From Phytoseiulus persimilis (taxonomy: Eukaryota > Arthropoda > Arachnida > Mesostigmata > Phytoseiidae), in the NCBI GenBank assembly GCA_037576195.1, contig CM075104.1, positions 17,810,211-17,874,210 on the forward strand: DNA of 64,000 nt. Direction: 5' to 3'. Under the pieces are notes generated by a model. It was not told the origin of the DNA and ran no database searches. It saw only the letters and a list, made by a program, of their open reading frames with translations. Positions 1 through 10,700 of the stretch are shown here, in pieces; the stretch's first letter is position 1, and the number at the start of each line of letters is the position of its first letter. The position numbers and the translations under genes are program-made.

Positions 1-264
1 AAGTGCTAAAACAAAGTGGTTAACAGGTGTCAACCAGCAGACCTGCCAACTGCCATGCCCGAATTCGGAGCGCGCACGACTTGAAGACCTGCCCTACATC
101 GCTGCCGCTGTCCATGTGCCTGTGCGTCGGCCGGCCGTCTCCTGTATTCGTTTTCCTTCCATGCCGGTTCCTCCCCTTCTCGGCTCCGACCTCGGTTCTG
201 GGTGAGTCGTGAAGACGCCGATTGGGTCCCGTCACTCACCTTCCCAACCTCACCGGAGTTCCCA

Positions 265-3200
265 ATGGCCCAGTTAGGGACCGTGTCGCAACTTGAGATG
301 GATCCCCCGCGCTCTAAACCGGCATGTCTTTCACCGTTCGCGTCAATCGCCGTCGTGGTGGCTCTCAGCGTGATCGCTGTACTGTTCGCGAACTTCCTCC
401 TCCCTCCGATACTCGATGCGAGAAGCTCGTTCCAGCATAGCAGCATTGTGCATTCCACCCGAGACATCATCAAGCCCGAGGCGGATTCGATCGAGTACGA
501 AGGTGTCGAGCTCAGAAATAGGATGCGAGTCCTCTTGGGCAGCGACGCCAAGGCCGAAATGGCTCACGTGCTCCTGTGCGTCAACAGTGTGGGTTCGCTG
601 TCCGACCCCTGGGAGCTCCACGGGTTGGCGCATTTCACCGAGCACATGATTTTCATGGGAAGTAAACGTTTCCCCGGCGAGAACGCACTCGACGCGTTCA
701 TCACAAAGCATGGGACGTTCCCGAACGCTCACACGTACAAGTCGGCGACCTGCTATTTCTACGACATCAATCCCGACTACCTGGAGCAGTCGCTCGACAT
801 ATTTGTAGCAGCATTCGAAGAGCCACTCATCGACGAGTCCCACATCGATCGGGAGCTTATTGCCATTGATAACGAGTTCCGGGAGTCCTCTGAAGACGAC
901 ATGGTTCGTCAAGAAAGGGTCGACGAGATCACTGCCGATCGCGAACACGACAACAGTAAATTCACCAACGGCAACGTGGAGAGCCTCAGGGAGTCTTCCC
1001 TCATGAGGAACTCCAGTCTCCAGAGTGCCGTCAAGAGATTCGTGGAGAAATACTACTCGGCCAACCTCATGAGCGCAGTGATCGTGTCTCGGCATTCGCT
1101 CCCCGAACTGCAGAGACTGGCAGCTGTCGCCCTCTCAACTTTGAAAGACAAAGGGACAGTGATGCCCAAGTGGAAATCACCGTACAAGGAGGAGCATCTC
1201 GGCATCATCATAAAAATCGTGCCCGTGGAGGACATTACTTCGATGAGACTGGTTTTCCCTCTCCCCGACCTCATCCAATACTACCGGAAGAAGCCGGAAA
1301 CCTACCTCGCGACAGTGATCGGACATGAGGCCGAAGGTAGCCTCTTCTCATATCTGCACAAAAAAGGATGGGTCCTACACCTTGAAGCACACACCAAAGA
1401 CGAAACTCCGGGGCTCTCTTTGCTCGAGGTGAAGATGAAACTCGCCAAGGAGGGCCTGAACCACGTCGATGAAATCATCACAGCGTTCTTCGAGTACATG
1501 AAGATGCTGCGGAAAGAAGGTCCTCAAGAATGGCTGTACGATGAAATCGCCAGAATCTACGACATTATGTTCCGCTACAAGCAAAAGGTGCCGCAGACCT
1601 CTTTCATGGTTCCAATCTGTCGTCACGTGTCGGTTTACCGTTGGAAAGACGTCTTGGCAGGGCCGAATTTGTTCTTCGAGTACGATGCGAAACTGATCTC
1701 AGAAATGATGGACTACGTCGTTCCGAATCGGATGAGAGTGACTTTAGTGTCTTGGAATTTCAAAAATCAAACCGACGAGAAGGAGCACTTCTACCGCATC
1801 GAATACAGTGTCGAACGGATTCCGCGAGAGAAAATCGATGCCTGGCAAAGTCCCAGAAGCAACCCGGTGTTCAAACTGCCTGTTAAGAATGAATACATAC
1901 CGAATGACTTTGCGATGGCTAAACACGAAGACCACTACTCTTGCATACCGAAACTCGTCGTCAATAAACCGTCTTTCCACATGTGGTTCATGCAGGACAA
2001 ATCGTTCAACGTTCCTTGGACCGTTGTGCATCTCAACGTGCGACACCCGCTGATGACGGCGTCGGCGCTGAATCATGTCAACCTTGAGATGCTCATACGA
2101 GTCTACAAGGATGCTGTAACAGAGTACTTTTACAATGCCCACCTAGCTGGGTTCAGTTTCGACCTAAGTCATCAGAACGGCGGCATCGGTTTGCAACTCG
2201 AAGGTCACCATTCGCAAGTGCACTACTTGCTCCGAGATTATCTGGGGCGATTCGGTGGCTTTAGAGTTGGCGCACGGCGAGAAGAATTCGACCGTTTGAA
2301 ACTGGCTTACGAAAACGAACTCCGGGTAGCGATCAGCGATCGTCAGGTGGCGCTACAGAAGGTCGGACGATTTATGGAACCATATCTTCTGGAAAACTAT
2401 TTCACATTCGAGGAGCGTCTCCATGCCCTCTCTGACTGCACGATCGAGAGTGCTCAAAAGTTTCTGAAGATCCTGAAGGAGGAGTCGACCATCGAAGCAT
2501 TCGTTTACGGCAACACTGTGTCAACGGAGGCGTTCAATATGTCTCTGACAATAATGAAAACTTTCGGACGTGAGTCTCACATTGAGTTCATTTTTCTTCT
2601 GCTGTAGGATCTGTGAGCATAATCAGAAACGGGGTCCTGATCAGGTGTTGCTTCCTAGAGGCATTGTTCGAGGGGGACAACAGACGTTCATGCAACGAGA
2701 AGAATTAGGAAAAAGCAATATCGAACTTCATATCACAACAGGGCAGGGAATAATTGACGATAAAAGGATGAAAATTTTTTGCGTCGGCCGGGAATCGAAC
2801 CCGGGCCACCCGCGTGGCAGGCGAGTATTCTACCACTGAACCACCGACGCTCTGCATAAGCGAGAGCATTCTGCAGCTGGGTCCATTGGTCTCATGGTCC
2901 GTAACCATAACTCACAACACCGTTCAAGAGGTCAATCAAGAACACATTTTCTTCTCGACTCGGTCGACTTTGGCGAACAGACTCAGGAGGGGCGTCCATT
3001 CTCATCTGATTATGACTCCAATCTTCTCATCCACACGTCACACCTGGCTCTCGGCAGGACTGGCTGAAAATATGAAAACGGTGGATAGGCGGTGAAGGGT
3101 GAGGAGGATTTTCCGGTGAACCGACCCTTGACTCCGACAGACTACTCGAGACATCACCGTAGATTGAATGCTCGTAGTGCTTGGCTTCCGCGAATTGCAG

Positions 3201-4930
3201 CCTAGCGAGTCATCCAGTTGAAGGAGTTTTGTGGACTGAGGATCCTGCCGAGAGAACGGGGCACACTGGGAATCTCCTGAAGGCCACTTTCTCGAATGAA
3301 AGTCTCATGCGCTGAAGGACACGCCGGGCGACCGGCTGTCCTTGATGCAAAGTTTCATTCGCCAAGGGCGATTTGACTCGGAATCCCGGAATTTCACGAA
3401 ATGGAGAGACGAGATTCAAAGTGGCACATCTCCCACAATCGCTTTCCACGACAAATGTGGCAAAGTGTATTGGGGACTGTATCGGAGTCAATCGGGTTGA
3501 TTGAAAACGTGCCACTGGGATCCTGGAAGCCTGCGAGAGGAAATGAGAGAGTTCGTGAAGTTTCGCGGAATAAATTCGTGAGAGCTCCATTCTGGCGATG
3601 GGAGTTTCAATTTCCCGGACTTTAGGAAACTGAAACTCCCACCCTCTCGCGTTTCCCGCATCCGAGACGAGGCCCATTCATACAAGTAGAGCAGAAGTCG
3701 GTATGCCGGGTCCTTGGATTACGGTCTATACTCGTTAATACTTCCGTTCGTTGCAGAGGGTAAACTCACGTTCGCGGACACACCAACATTTCGGCATCGA
3801 CGCCTGAAACGGGGAGTGGCTTATCGTCAGCAGAAAATTGATCCCCAACTCTCGACAAATTGTCTGTACATGGTGGTTGAGGTCGACCGGGAAGGAATCA
3901 CCGAAGATCGATTGGCTGCATTGACCACCCTGTTCTCCAGGTTGATAAGGGAGCCTCTGTTCAACGTGATCCGAACAACCGAACAACTCGCCTACATGGT
4001 ACAGGCACCGGAGAAACGTCAGCGCGGATCCCTCGGTACGGATTTGAGATCGGACCCGGAACCGGGACGCAGACCAAGGACAAATCCTCTCATTTTAGAG
4101 CTCAACGAGCCATATGGGAAATTCTCGAAAACCATATGCAGTTCCAAGACAAGCGTCTCCTTCCAGGACTGATTTTCTACATTGTGACCATACACAGCGT
4201 CAGCTACGTGGAGGAGCGTCTCGCAGATTTTCTCCGGAATTACGTCCGTAAATTCCTCCACGAACTAACCGACGCCGTTCTTGAAGAGCAGCGCAAAGCT
4301 GCCATCAAACAAAACTCATCAAACCTCAGAAGATTGAGATCAGTTCTACATCGTGAGTAACGTCCACGATGCATCGAAGATGGATTACTAGCGTGCTTTC
4401 ACGATGCCAGCAGGATAATTCGGTCCAGAGAATCGTCGGCGGTAAATGGAATGCTTCGTTCGATTCTCAGTTACTGGGGCGAGATGGTGGAGCAAACGTA
4501 CCTTCTGCAACGCAACTCCAAGGAAGCGGAAGCTCTACGGTCCATCACGAGGAAAGAGCTAGAAGATTTCTACGAGCGATTTTTCGTCAATCCCAATACG
4601 ACAACAACCTACGTACTATATGTTTCGAAAGAAGCGGTGAGTTCACAAAATTGTTAGATCACGGTTGGGGGATGAACCTGGAGCTCCGTTTTCACGGGCC
4701 CGAAAACGTGCGCTGCCGAAAGCTTGTATTGCAACGATGCAACTAGAAGCGCCCTGGGACTGCCGCGACCCCAGCCGCTTTTACACGAAGTGTTTCTTTC
4801 TTTCCAGATCAAAAGTAAGGTGCGATGGTCTCGTGAGGACTACTTGGTGGATTCGGTCGAGGCATTCCAGAAAGACCACGATTTTTATACTTTCGAAAAG
4901 GATTTATCGGTTGTCCGCATGGGTCCCTGA
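265..4930 (+). CDS. IDE: Insulin-degrading-enzyme-type M16 zinc metalloprotease with N-terminal membrane segment
   Basis: Five exons: 265-2569, 3757-4035, 4167-4352, 4471-4636 and 4808-4930, all with GT-AG borders. M16A proteases cleave short peptides such as insulin inside a closed chamber made of two homologous halves. Zinc motif HFTEH is at residues 123-127, with the third ligand, Glu, at about 204 in IDNEF; this 77-residue spacing equals that of human IDE. The C-terminal half keeps the Arg and Tyr of the RTTEQLAY segment in exon 2. Residues of about 25-45 form a hydrophobic helix, so the enzyme is probably a type II membrane protein, unlike cytosolic IDE. The ATG at 265 was chosen because the frame is open upstream only from a GTG; ATG 298 has a better context. 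Exon 3 joins exon 4 in frame only if one A is added to the A-run at 4307-4309; the total is then 1020 codons, matching the 1019-residue human enzyme. Family assignment is secure; substrate is unknown. Confidence 0.93.
2780..2850 (-). tRNA. tRNA-Gly (anticodon GCC)
   Basis: Read on the minus strand this is a 71-nt tRNA with 7-bp acceptor stem GCGTCGG/CCGACGC, an A-box-like TGGTTCAGTGG, anticodon loop CTGCCAC with anticodon GCC, a B box GGTTCGATTCC, and discriminator A. It closely matches the animal tRNA-Gly(GCC) pattern. A TTTT stretch (2774-2771 on the minus strand) follows within a few bases and is the expected RNA polymerase III terminator. The gene has no intron. It lies antisense inside the first intron of the M16 protease gene. 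Confidence 0.97.
3293..3361. repeat. Imperfect hairpin in protease intron 1
   Basis: CGAATGAAA (3293-3301) pairs with TTTCATTCG (3353-3361), and AAGGAC (3315-3320) pairs with GTCCTT (3338-3343). The two paired blocks are separated by partly pairing bases, and the loop is GC-rich. The size is in the range of a small hairpin RNA, but pairing is uneven and no expression evidence exists. Confidence 0.4.
3599..3641. repeat. 17-bp stem hairpin in protease intron 1
   Basis: TGGGAGTTTCAATTTCC (3599-3615) is the inverse complement of 3625-3641 with a single mismatch, around a 9-base loop. It is too short for a typical microRNA precursor. It could be a structural element or a remnant of a palindromic repeat. 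Confidence 0.55.
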
Positions 4931-5185
4931 GCTCTGGAAAGCGAGCTACGTCGGAGATCGAGTGTTTCTACCTACCCCGCTCGTGAAGGACATTTTACGA
5001 TCTGAAGTGAGAGAACATATCGAATATATTTTCTCCATAAAAATCGAGGACTTCTCCTGTTGGATTGCACATCTCAAACCGCCGGAAACGCGTTCATTCC
5101 CACCGTTTGCCAGCAAGCACTGTAAAATACACCGTTCAATAGGACACCGATCAAAACTACGAGAAAGAATGGAATACGAGTCCCT

Positions 5186-5191
5186 AATAAA
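5186..5191 (+). promoter_or_regulatory. Poly(A) signal AATAAA for the M16 protease gene
   Basis: Canonical AATAAA about 255 bp after the protease stop codon, the first one downstream. It overlaps the region where the oppositely oriented NFATC2IP-like transcript must also end. Confidence 0.6.
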
Positions 5192-5202
5192 GGAGCGATC
5201 AC

Positions 5203-5208
5203 TTTATT
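5203..5208 (-). promoter_or_regulatory. Poly(A) signal AATAAA (minus strand) for the NFATC2IP-like gene
   Basis: TTTATT on the plus strand reads AATAAA on the minus strand, about 130 bp after the stop codon of the minus-strand gene. It is only 12 bases from the plus-strand signal of the convergent gene, so the two mRNA 3' ends should overlap. Confidence 0.6.
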
Positions 5209-5335
5209 TGTTCGATTTCAACTAGGTTCTCCGTTCCGTCCACTCTGTATGTACAAATTCTATGATACATCTAAATTACAAGCAACCAAGTAACCCGAAA
5301 TCGGCTCCGCCCAAGGAGCGACTGTGCTGCTGCGT

Positions 5336-6534
5336 CTACTTGTTCCGGATGCGCGGTGAAGTCCTCCGACCGCATCCAGTGGCTTCGGCTTCCGAGTCGG
5401 GGGGTCTCGCTGCCAACGTAGGGTGAGCCTCAATTTGCTCACCCGCTTCCATGTCAAGACCTCGAGGTGTTTCGGCTTCGGCGAGGATTTCCCCGTCGAA
5501 CTTGAACACCATGCAGTCTCTGCTTAAATTGTTCTCCTCACAATATCTACGGAATATTTGAGCGAACGATTCGTTTACATCACATGCAATTTCTCTCGTG
5601 GCGCGTCTGTTTGTTGTCACTATTTTCAACGTGAAAGTAGACTCTGAAGGGGCTGGATACGAATAAACAACCGCGCAACGCTCCACCGACATTTTCAGGT
5701 CGGTCGCCGTGTGGGATGGGAATACCTCTTCGCGTTCTCCGTTCACATCGATCATTAAAGTCACACCGAGTCCCGTAGCCTTCCGTGTTTCGTCGAAAAC
5801 TCTCTGCATGGTGTCGCTCTCTTTGAGCCGAACCCAGATACTTTCTTCGACCCCCAGGTGTTTCACCAGAACCCGATAATCATTTCGGTCTTCCGTGTAG
5901 AGGTCATTTTCGTCGACCGATGCGTTCAACAACGACTCCTGATCGTCTTCAGTTCCGATTCCCTCCGGACTTCTTTCTCCTCCGTCCCCCTTCGACTCCT
6001 GAACGTCGCTGTCCTTGTGGTCGAATTCGGTGCTCCGCTGATGGGTAGTCACTTGAGTGGCAACGAAGGATGTGGACTTCAACAGCTCCTCTAAGTCGTC
6101 ATCGTCATCCTCACCACTGTCGCAGATCTCCACGAGCTTGGACCTTTTCGCGGCTTTGAGACAATCGGAGCTTCTCCTCAGCTTACGGTAGAGCGGAGTA
6201 CCCTCGTTGAGTGGTTGTTCCGTTTTATTCGGATCCTGAGCGAGAATTAAGGAATAAGCTCTCTGTATTGCGACTCACGGTACATAACCAGGTTTAAAGC
6301 GGAATTCATCATTCTCGCAAAAGACCAGATGACTCTCACCGCGATGTCAGAGTGATCATCGAAGCTGGTGACCTTCGCTTCTTCCTCTCGGATCTTCTTC
6401 AGAACGTTGTCAGTGAAAACTTTCGTGTCGAATAGGGAGACGGAGTTCTCTTTGGTGGAACAGACTTCCTGTTTGCACTCGTCTCCTTCTGAATCAGACA
6501 GATTCGCCAAGCCCCGCCTAGCTCTCCGAGCCAT
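5336..6534 (-). CDS. NFATC2IP: NFATC2IP/Rad60/Esc2-type protein with two SUMO-like domains
   Basis: Two exons, 6534-6340 and 6235-5336, joined in phase 0 across a GTGAGA...CTCAG intron; 364 residues. The ATG at 6534 has A at -3 and G at +4; the frame upstream has only a TTG. The N-terminal third is charged and disordered, with an Asp/Glu cluster near residue 110. Two ubiquitin-like folds follow: about 183-257 and about 265-336. The second carries the SUMO-like-domain hallmark VFKFDGE followed by TPRGLDMEAGEQIE. In this family (vertebrate NIP45, yeast Esc2 and Rad60) the SUMO-like domains bind the SUMO-conjugating enzyme Ubc9 and act in genome stability and transcription in the nucleus. The tail is basic (RRTSPRIRNK). 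The reading frame is intact. Orthology is inferred from the SUMO-like domains; the N-terminal part is not conserved enough to judge. Confidence 0.82.
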
Positions 6535-7750
6535 GCTCGAATTGTGCCGCCGCAAGTAAGCTCAAACACATCTGGACCAGAAACTACAAGTCGTTTCCTC
6601 GAGATCTCTGAAGTCTCACATTCGACTTCGATGTTTCGGATGTCGAAAACCCAAACACTACACACGCCCGTGTCGGCGTAGCCTTGTACGCCATGTGGTA
6701 GCATCGAGCTTGGCGCGAAACTTTGAAAAGCTGTGTGGCTCTGCCAAGTCCCACCTTGAGCTTTCGTCAGCTACAGCTGGACGGGCCTCGAAGCGCTCCT
6801 TACGTTTAGTCAGCAGGTCATCAGGCGAGTTTAGTTGTGAGTTGCTCCCTGCGCGAAAGGAGGGAAGAATACTTGGTGGAGCTTCAGCTGCCGCTCTGAG
6901 GTACCACAAATAGTGTTGGAGTCGGATGAACCGCTGCTTTCCAGAGTTCAAGAACTGGTTTGCACAGGGTGACCGGTTTTTGTTTCTGATAACCGGCTCC
7001 TCCGCTTCTCTTTCGTCCGATTTGGTTTTGCTGCTCGTCTATCTGTTGCCGCTATCTGTTCTCCGTATGGTGTAGGTATCAACCCTCGTTTCGTTTCGTT
7101 TGCGCCCAAGAACTGTTGCTGCCCGACCATGCTCCGGAACTTGCTCGTCCTTTGGGTAACGGTTGTGAATATGACGTGCCTCGACTCTTTGAATCTCAAT
7201 GACTCGAATACGTTCACCACAGAATCGTTCAAATTGCTCCGTTGTGCTCATTCAACTCTTCCAGCAGCGCAGTTCACCTATGATCTCGGGTTTTTTGCAC
7301 AAAGCGCGATGTCATCCCATCCTTGGGTTGACAGCTCTTATCTCATGAAGCACAATCAGTGCAATGACCGCATTCAGGGCCGTTTTGAGTTCCGATTCGC
7401 GGAAATTTCGAGTATATGCAGTGAATTACCACATTGTAGTTTCCGTGTTTGCTTAATCATCATACACTGCTCGTGGTTCGTTTCCGGATTGGTGATGGTT
7501 TTCGTCTTTGTCAGATGCTCTCACTGATTACTCGGCCTGTATTCAAAGCAGTTCGGGCGCAGCTCTCCGCTGTCAACGCCACTGTGAGTTTAAGCCTTGT
7601 CTCAGCAGCTCTTTCGGTCACTCCCGCAGCTTCACAAACGTATCATTGTTTTTCTTGAGGATCGCTGTACCATTCGATAAGCGATCCTACACGATGGAGG
7701 GCCATTTGATCTAATGATCAGATTTTTTCCAGACCAAGCTCGCTCGGACC
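6535..7750. other. Intergenic region between divergent genes
   Basis: About 1.2 kb separates the start of the NFATC2IP-like gene (-) from the start of the aminotransferase gene (+). It should contain both promoters. I see no TATA box placed convincingly for either gene. The open frames here overlap on several frames and lack domain features, so I treat them as noise. Confidence 0.5.
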
Positions 7751-10700
7751 ATGTCGAAGTTTTCGCCCGCAGAACGCGTATCTGGTGTGGGAGAAAGTGT
7801 GTGGTAAGTTGCAGGTCACGCATTCTGTTTCAAAATTCGCTAAAGCGCGAGGCTATTATGCCAGTCAGAATCGACTGGAGGCTCTGAGCTGGAGATTGTT
7901 ATTAAAGAATAGTCTCATGCGCTGTCAGCGGAACCCCTCCGGAAGATATTCGACAGATCACACTCATACGATTTTCCTTCCAGGGTGGAGTTCGGGTCGA
8001 CTGGCGAGCGAAGTGAAGCGCATGTGAATCTCGGTCAAGGGTTTCCCGACATGCCACCACCAGAGTGCGTCGCAAAACCTCTCCGAGAAGCTCTTTCCAA
8101 ACCGGAAAACTTCCTCCTCCATCAGTATACGAGGGGATTTGTAAGAACGAGAGAAATCATACGGGGTTTTTATTTATCTGTTGAGACGCCTCAAATCAAA
8201 CTCGTTGAATTCCTCGCAGTTTCAAGTCATAGAATTGATATGTCCCCCAAGGGTCATCCTCGTTTGGTGAATGCTCTGGCCGACATTGTACGGGCGACTC
8301 ACGGATCGGACCATCAACCCGAACACCGAAGTCCTGGTCACCATCGGAGCATACGAGGCTTTGTTCTGCGTTTTCATGGGCCTCGTAAATCCGGGTACGC
8401 TAGATGATGGATCCACGCTTCCTCCTCGAGGACTGCCCTCATTCGAGCAGGTCTTGTGTGGAGGATACGCAAATTGATCGCTTCAATCAGCGAGGATATT
8501 CATTTTCGGAATATTCCAGGTGACGAGGTCATTATCATTGAACCTTTCTACGATTGTTACGAGCCCATGGTTCGAATGGCTGGGGGAGTGCCTGTTTTCA
8601 TTCCGTTGAGACTGGTAAGCTCGTGATCTTTTCCGGAGTCTCTGCGAATCATGCAGTATACGGTGCGAAATGCTCAAGTGCCTTTCCGAATTTTCAGAAG
8701 ACGAAAAATGAGACCATTTCGTCAGCAGACTGGTCTCTCGACCCCGCGGAGTTGGCAAGCAAATTCAGCTCGAAACAAAACTGATAGTTGTGAACACACC
8801 CCATAATCCGCTAGGCAAAATTTTTCACGAAGGTAAGCTAGTTTCATTGGAGGTATCGCAAATGGGATGCTCTCCAAATACAACCCATGTTCGGAAATTG
8901 TGCTGGAACTCACTGGATGGTCCGATCGAGAATAACTCTAACATTTTACGTTTTCAGGAAGAACTCACCGTGATAGCTGATTTATGCAAAAAGCATGACG
9001 TGGTTGCCGTGATGGATGAGGTTTACGAGTGGGTCGTTTACGGTGGCAGAAAGCATTCCGTATGAGTACGTATGGCTCAAGTTTAAAACCAGCTTCTTCC
9101 CCGCAAGGGCCGTGGGTTTCTCCTTCCGAATCTGAAAACAACGTTTCAACGTTCTGACCTCTTGGGCCGTATCGAATTTAGAGCTTCGCGGAAGTTCGCT
9201 TTTGCGCGGTCCCCTCAACATGTTATCATCGACAAAGACTATTGCCTCAAAAGACTATGGAGGCATTTGTGTCATGTTGACACCGACCGCTTCGTCTTTT
9301 CGTGCATGACACGGCTCGACGAAGGAAACTACGTGACGAGGAAGTTGCAACCCGCGGTTGAGCAAATCGAGCAGCTCTTGTTCTACTTGTAAGACTCGCG
9401 CTGGCATGCAGGCGCGTATCCATAGTAGAGCTGGTAGAGCTTCCCCTCCCACCCCTCCCCAGGGGGACAGATTTCAACTGAAAGAGTTTTCTAGAAATCC
9501 CCCATGGATACCTCCCAGGAGAAACCATCAGCTCGTCTCGCGGGAGACCCTGGATACGCGCCCGCTAGTACTATAAGTATCAATCGTATCTTACCGCAAT
9601 GAATGATCCCCTTTTTTGATTCAGATACGTTGCCGGGGATGTGGGAGAGGAGCATCACGATCGGAAGTGCGGGGAAAACATTCAGCGTCACCGGTAAGTT
9701 CGATCCAACCTGTATCTGAATTCATAAGCTCCAACTCACAGGGTCGCTCGTGGAGCCGCTCCCAGAACATCGTCTCGTACTTTGGAGCTCAAGAGACTTA
9801 GGACAACAACCTGGGAAGTCGAGATCCAGCAAAGAGTCAGAGTCCTTTTCCTCAACCTCTCTCATCGTCTCGCCTCTATTCAGCCTCCCGCGTCACAGAC
9901 CGCGCGATCCATTTCTCTACATAAACTTAGTGAATTATATTGAATTGGCGAATGGGCGCACCATGAGATTGATTCTCGCTCCTCACCGGTTGTCGACCGT
10001 TTAAATACGAATGTATTGTGAGAGATCATTCGAGAATCCTAGATTCAATCAGCCAAGTCCTCATTCCTGATTTTCCTGGAAAAAATGCCTCGGAAGCACC
10101 GTGATTTGTTCGAGAAAAATCATAGATTCCCATATCCTATTTATAATCCAAGTTCAGCGGTATATTCTCAACTCAGAAGTGGAAATCTGATTTTTGACGA
10201 GCCCCGACAGGCCCGCACAAAACAGAGGCAGACAAACCAGACTCCTTGGAATCATCGATTTCAAAACTGTGGCACTCTGTTCCTGGGCATCACCCTCGGT
10301 CCCGGAGCCTGGACTTTACAAGTGATTGACATCGGTTCGAAACTGAGGGTTCCGTCTCAATGCTCCAGGTTGGAAAATTGGATGGGCATACGGACCGGAA
10401 ACCTGCTGAAGTCGCTCCAGCTGGTCCATCAAAACTGCGTCTACACGTGCCCAACTCCGCTCCAGGAAGCAATCGCCATTGGACTCGAAACCGAAACGGA
10501 AAAGATTGGGCAGAACGGATCGTATTGGAAAGAGTTGGCCGAGGAGATCGAGCCGAAACGGGACCGCATGTGCGAATTCCTCAAAAAGTCGGAATGGAAC
10601 CCATTGTTCCCGAAGCCGGGTATTTTCTCATCGTCGACTACACACAATTCGGTGAGTTGAACAGACCCATTTCTTCCCAATCGGGACTTGATTGGTCCCG

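Larger units (their letters stand above)
2570..3756 (+). other. Intron 1 of the M16 protease gene
   Basis: Donor GTGAGT at 2570 and acceptor TTGCAG ending at 3756. The split codon C|AG is in frame on both sides. It is far larger than the other introns of this gene (about 115-170 bp) and contains the antisense tRNA-Gly gene plus two hairpins at 3293-3361 and 3599-3641. A 155-codon antisense open frame at 3210-3677 has no recognisable domain and is probably chance. Confidence 0.85.

Noticed and set aside
1-212. Possible upstream exon of the protease (open frame 27-212 ending at a GTGAGT)
   Set aside because: The GTGAGT at 202 is donor-like, but no acceptor with matching phase before ATG 265 is convincing; treated as 5' UTR.
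3210-3677. 155-codon minus-strand open frame in protease intron 1
   Set aside because: It spans both hairpins and lacks any domain, splice or codon-use support; at about 50% GC frames of this size arise by chance.
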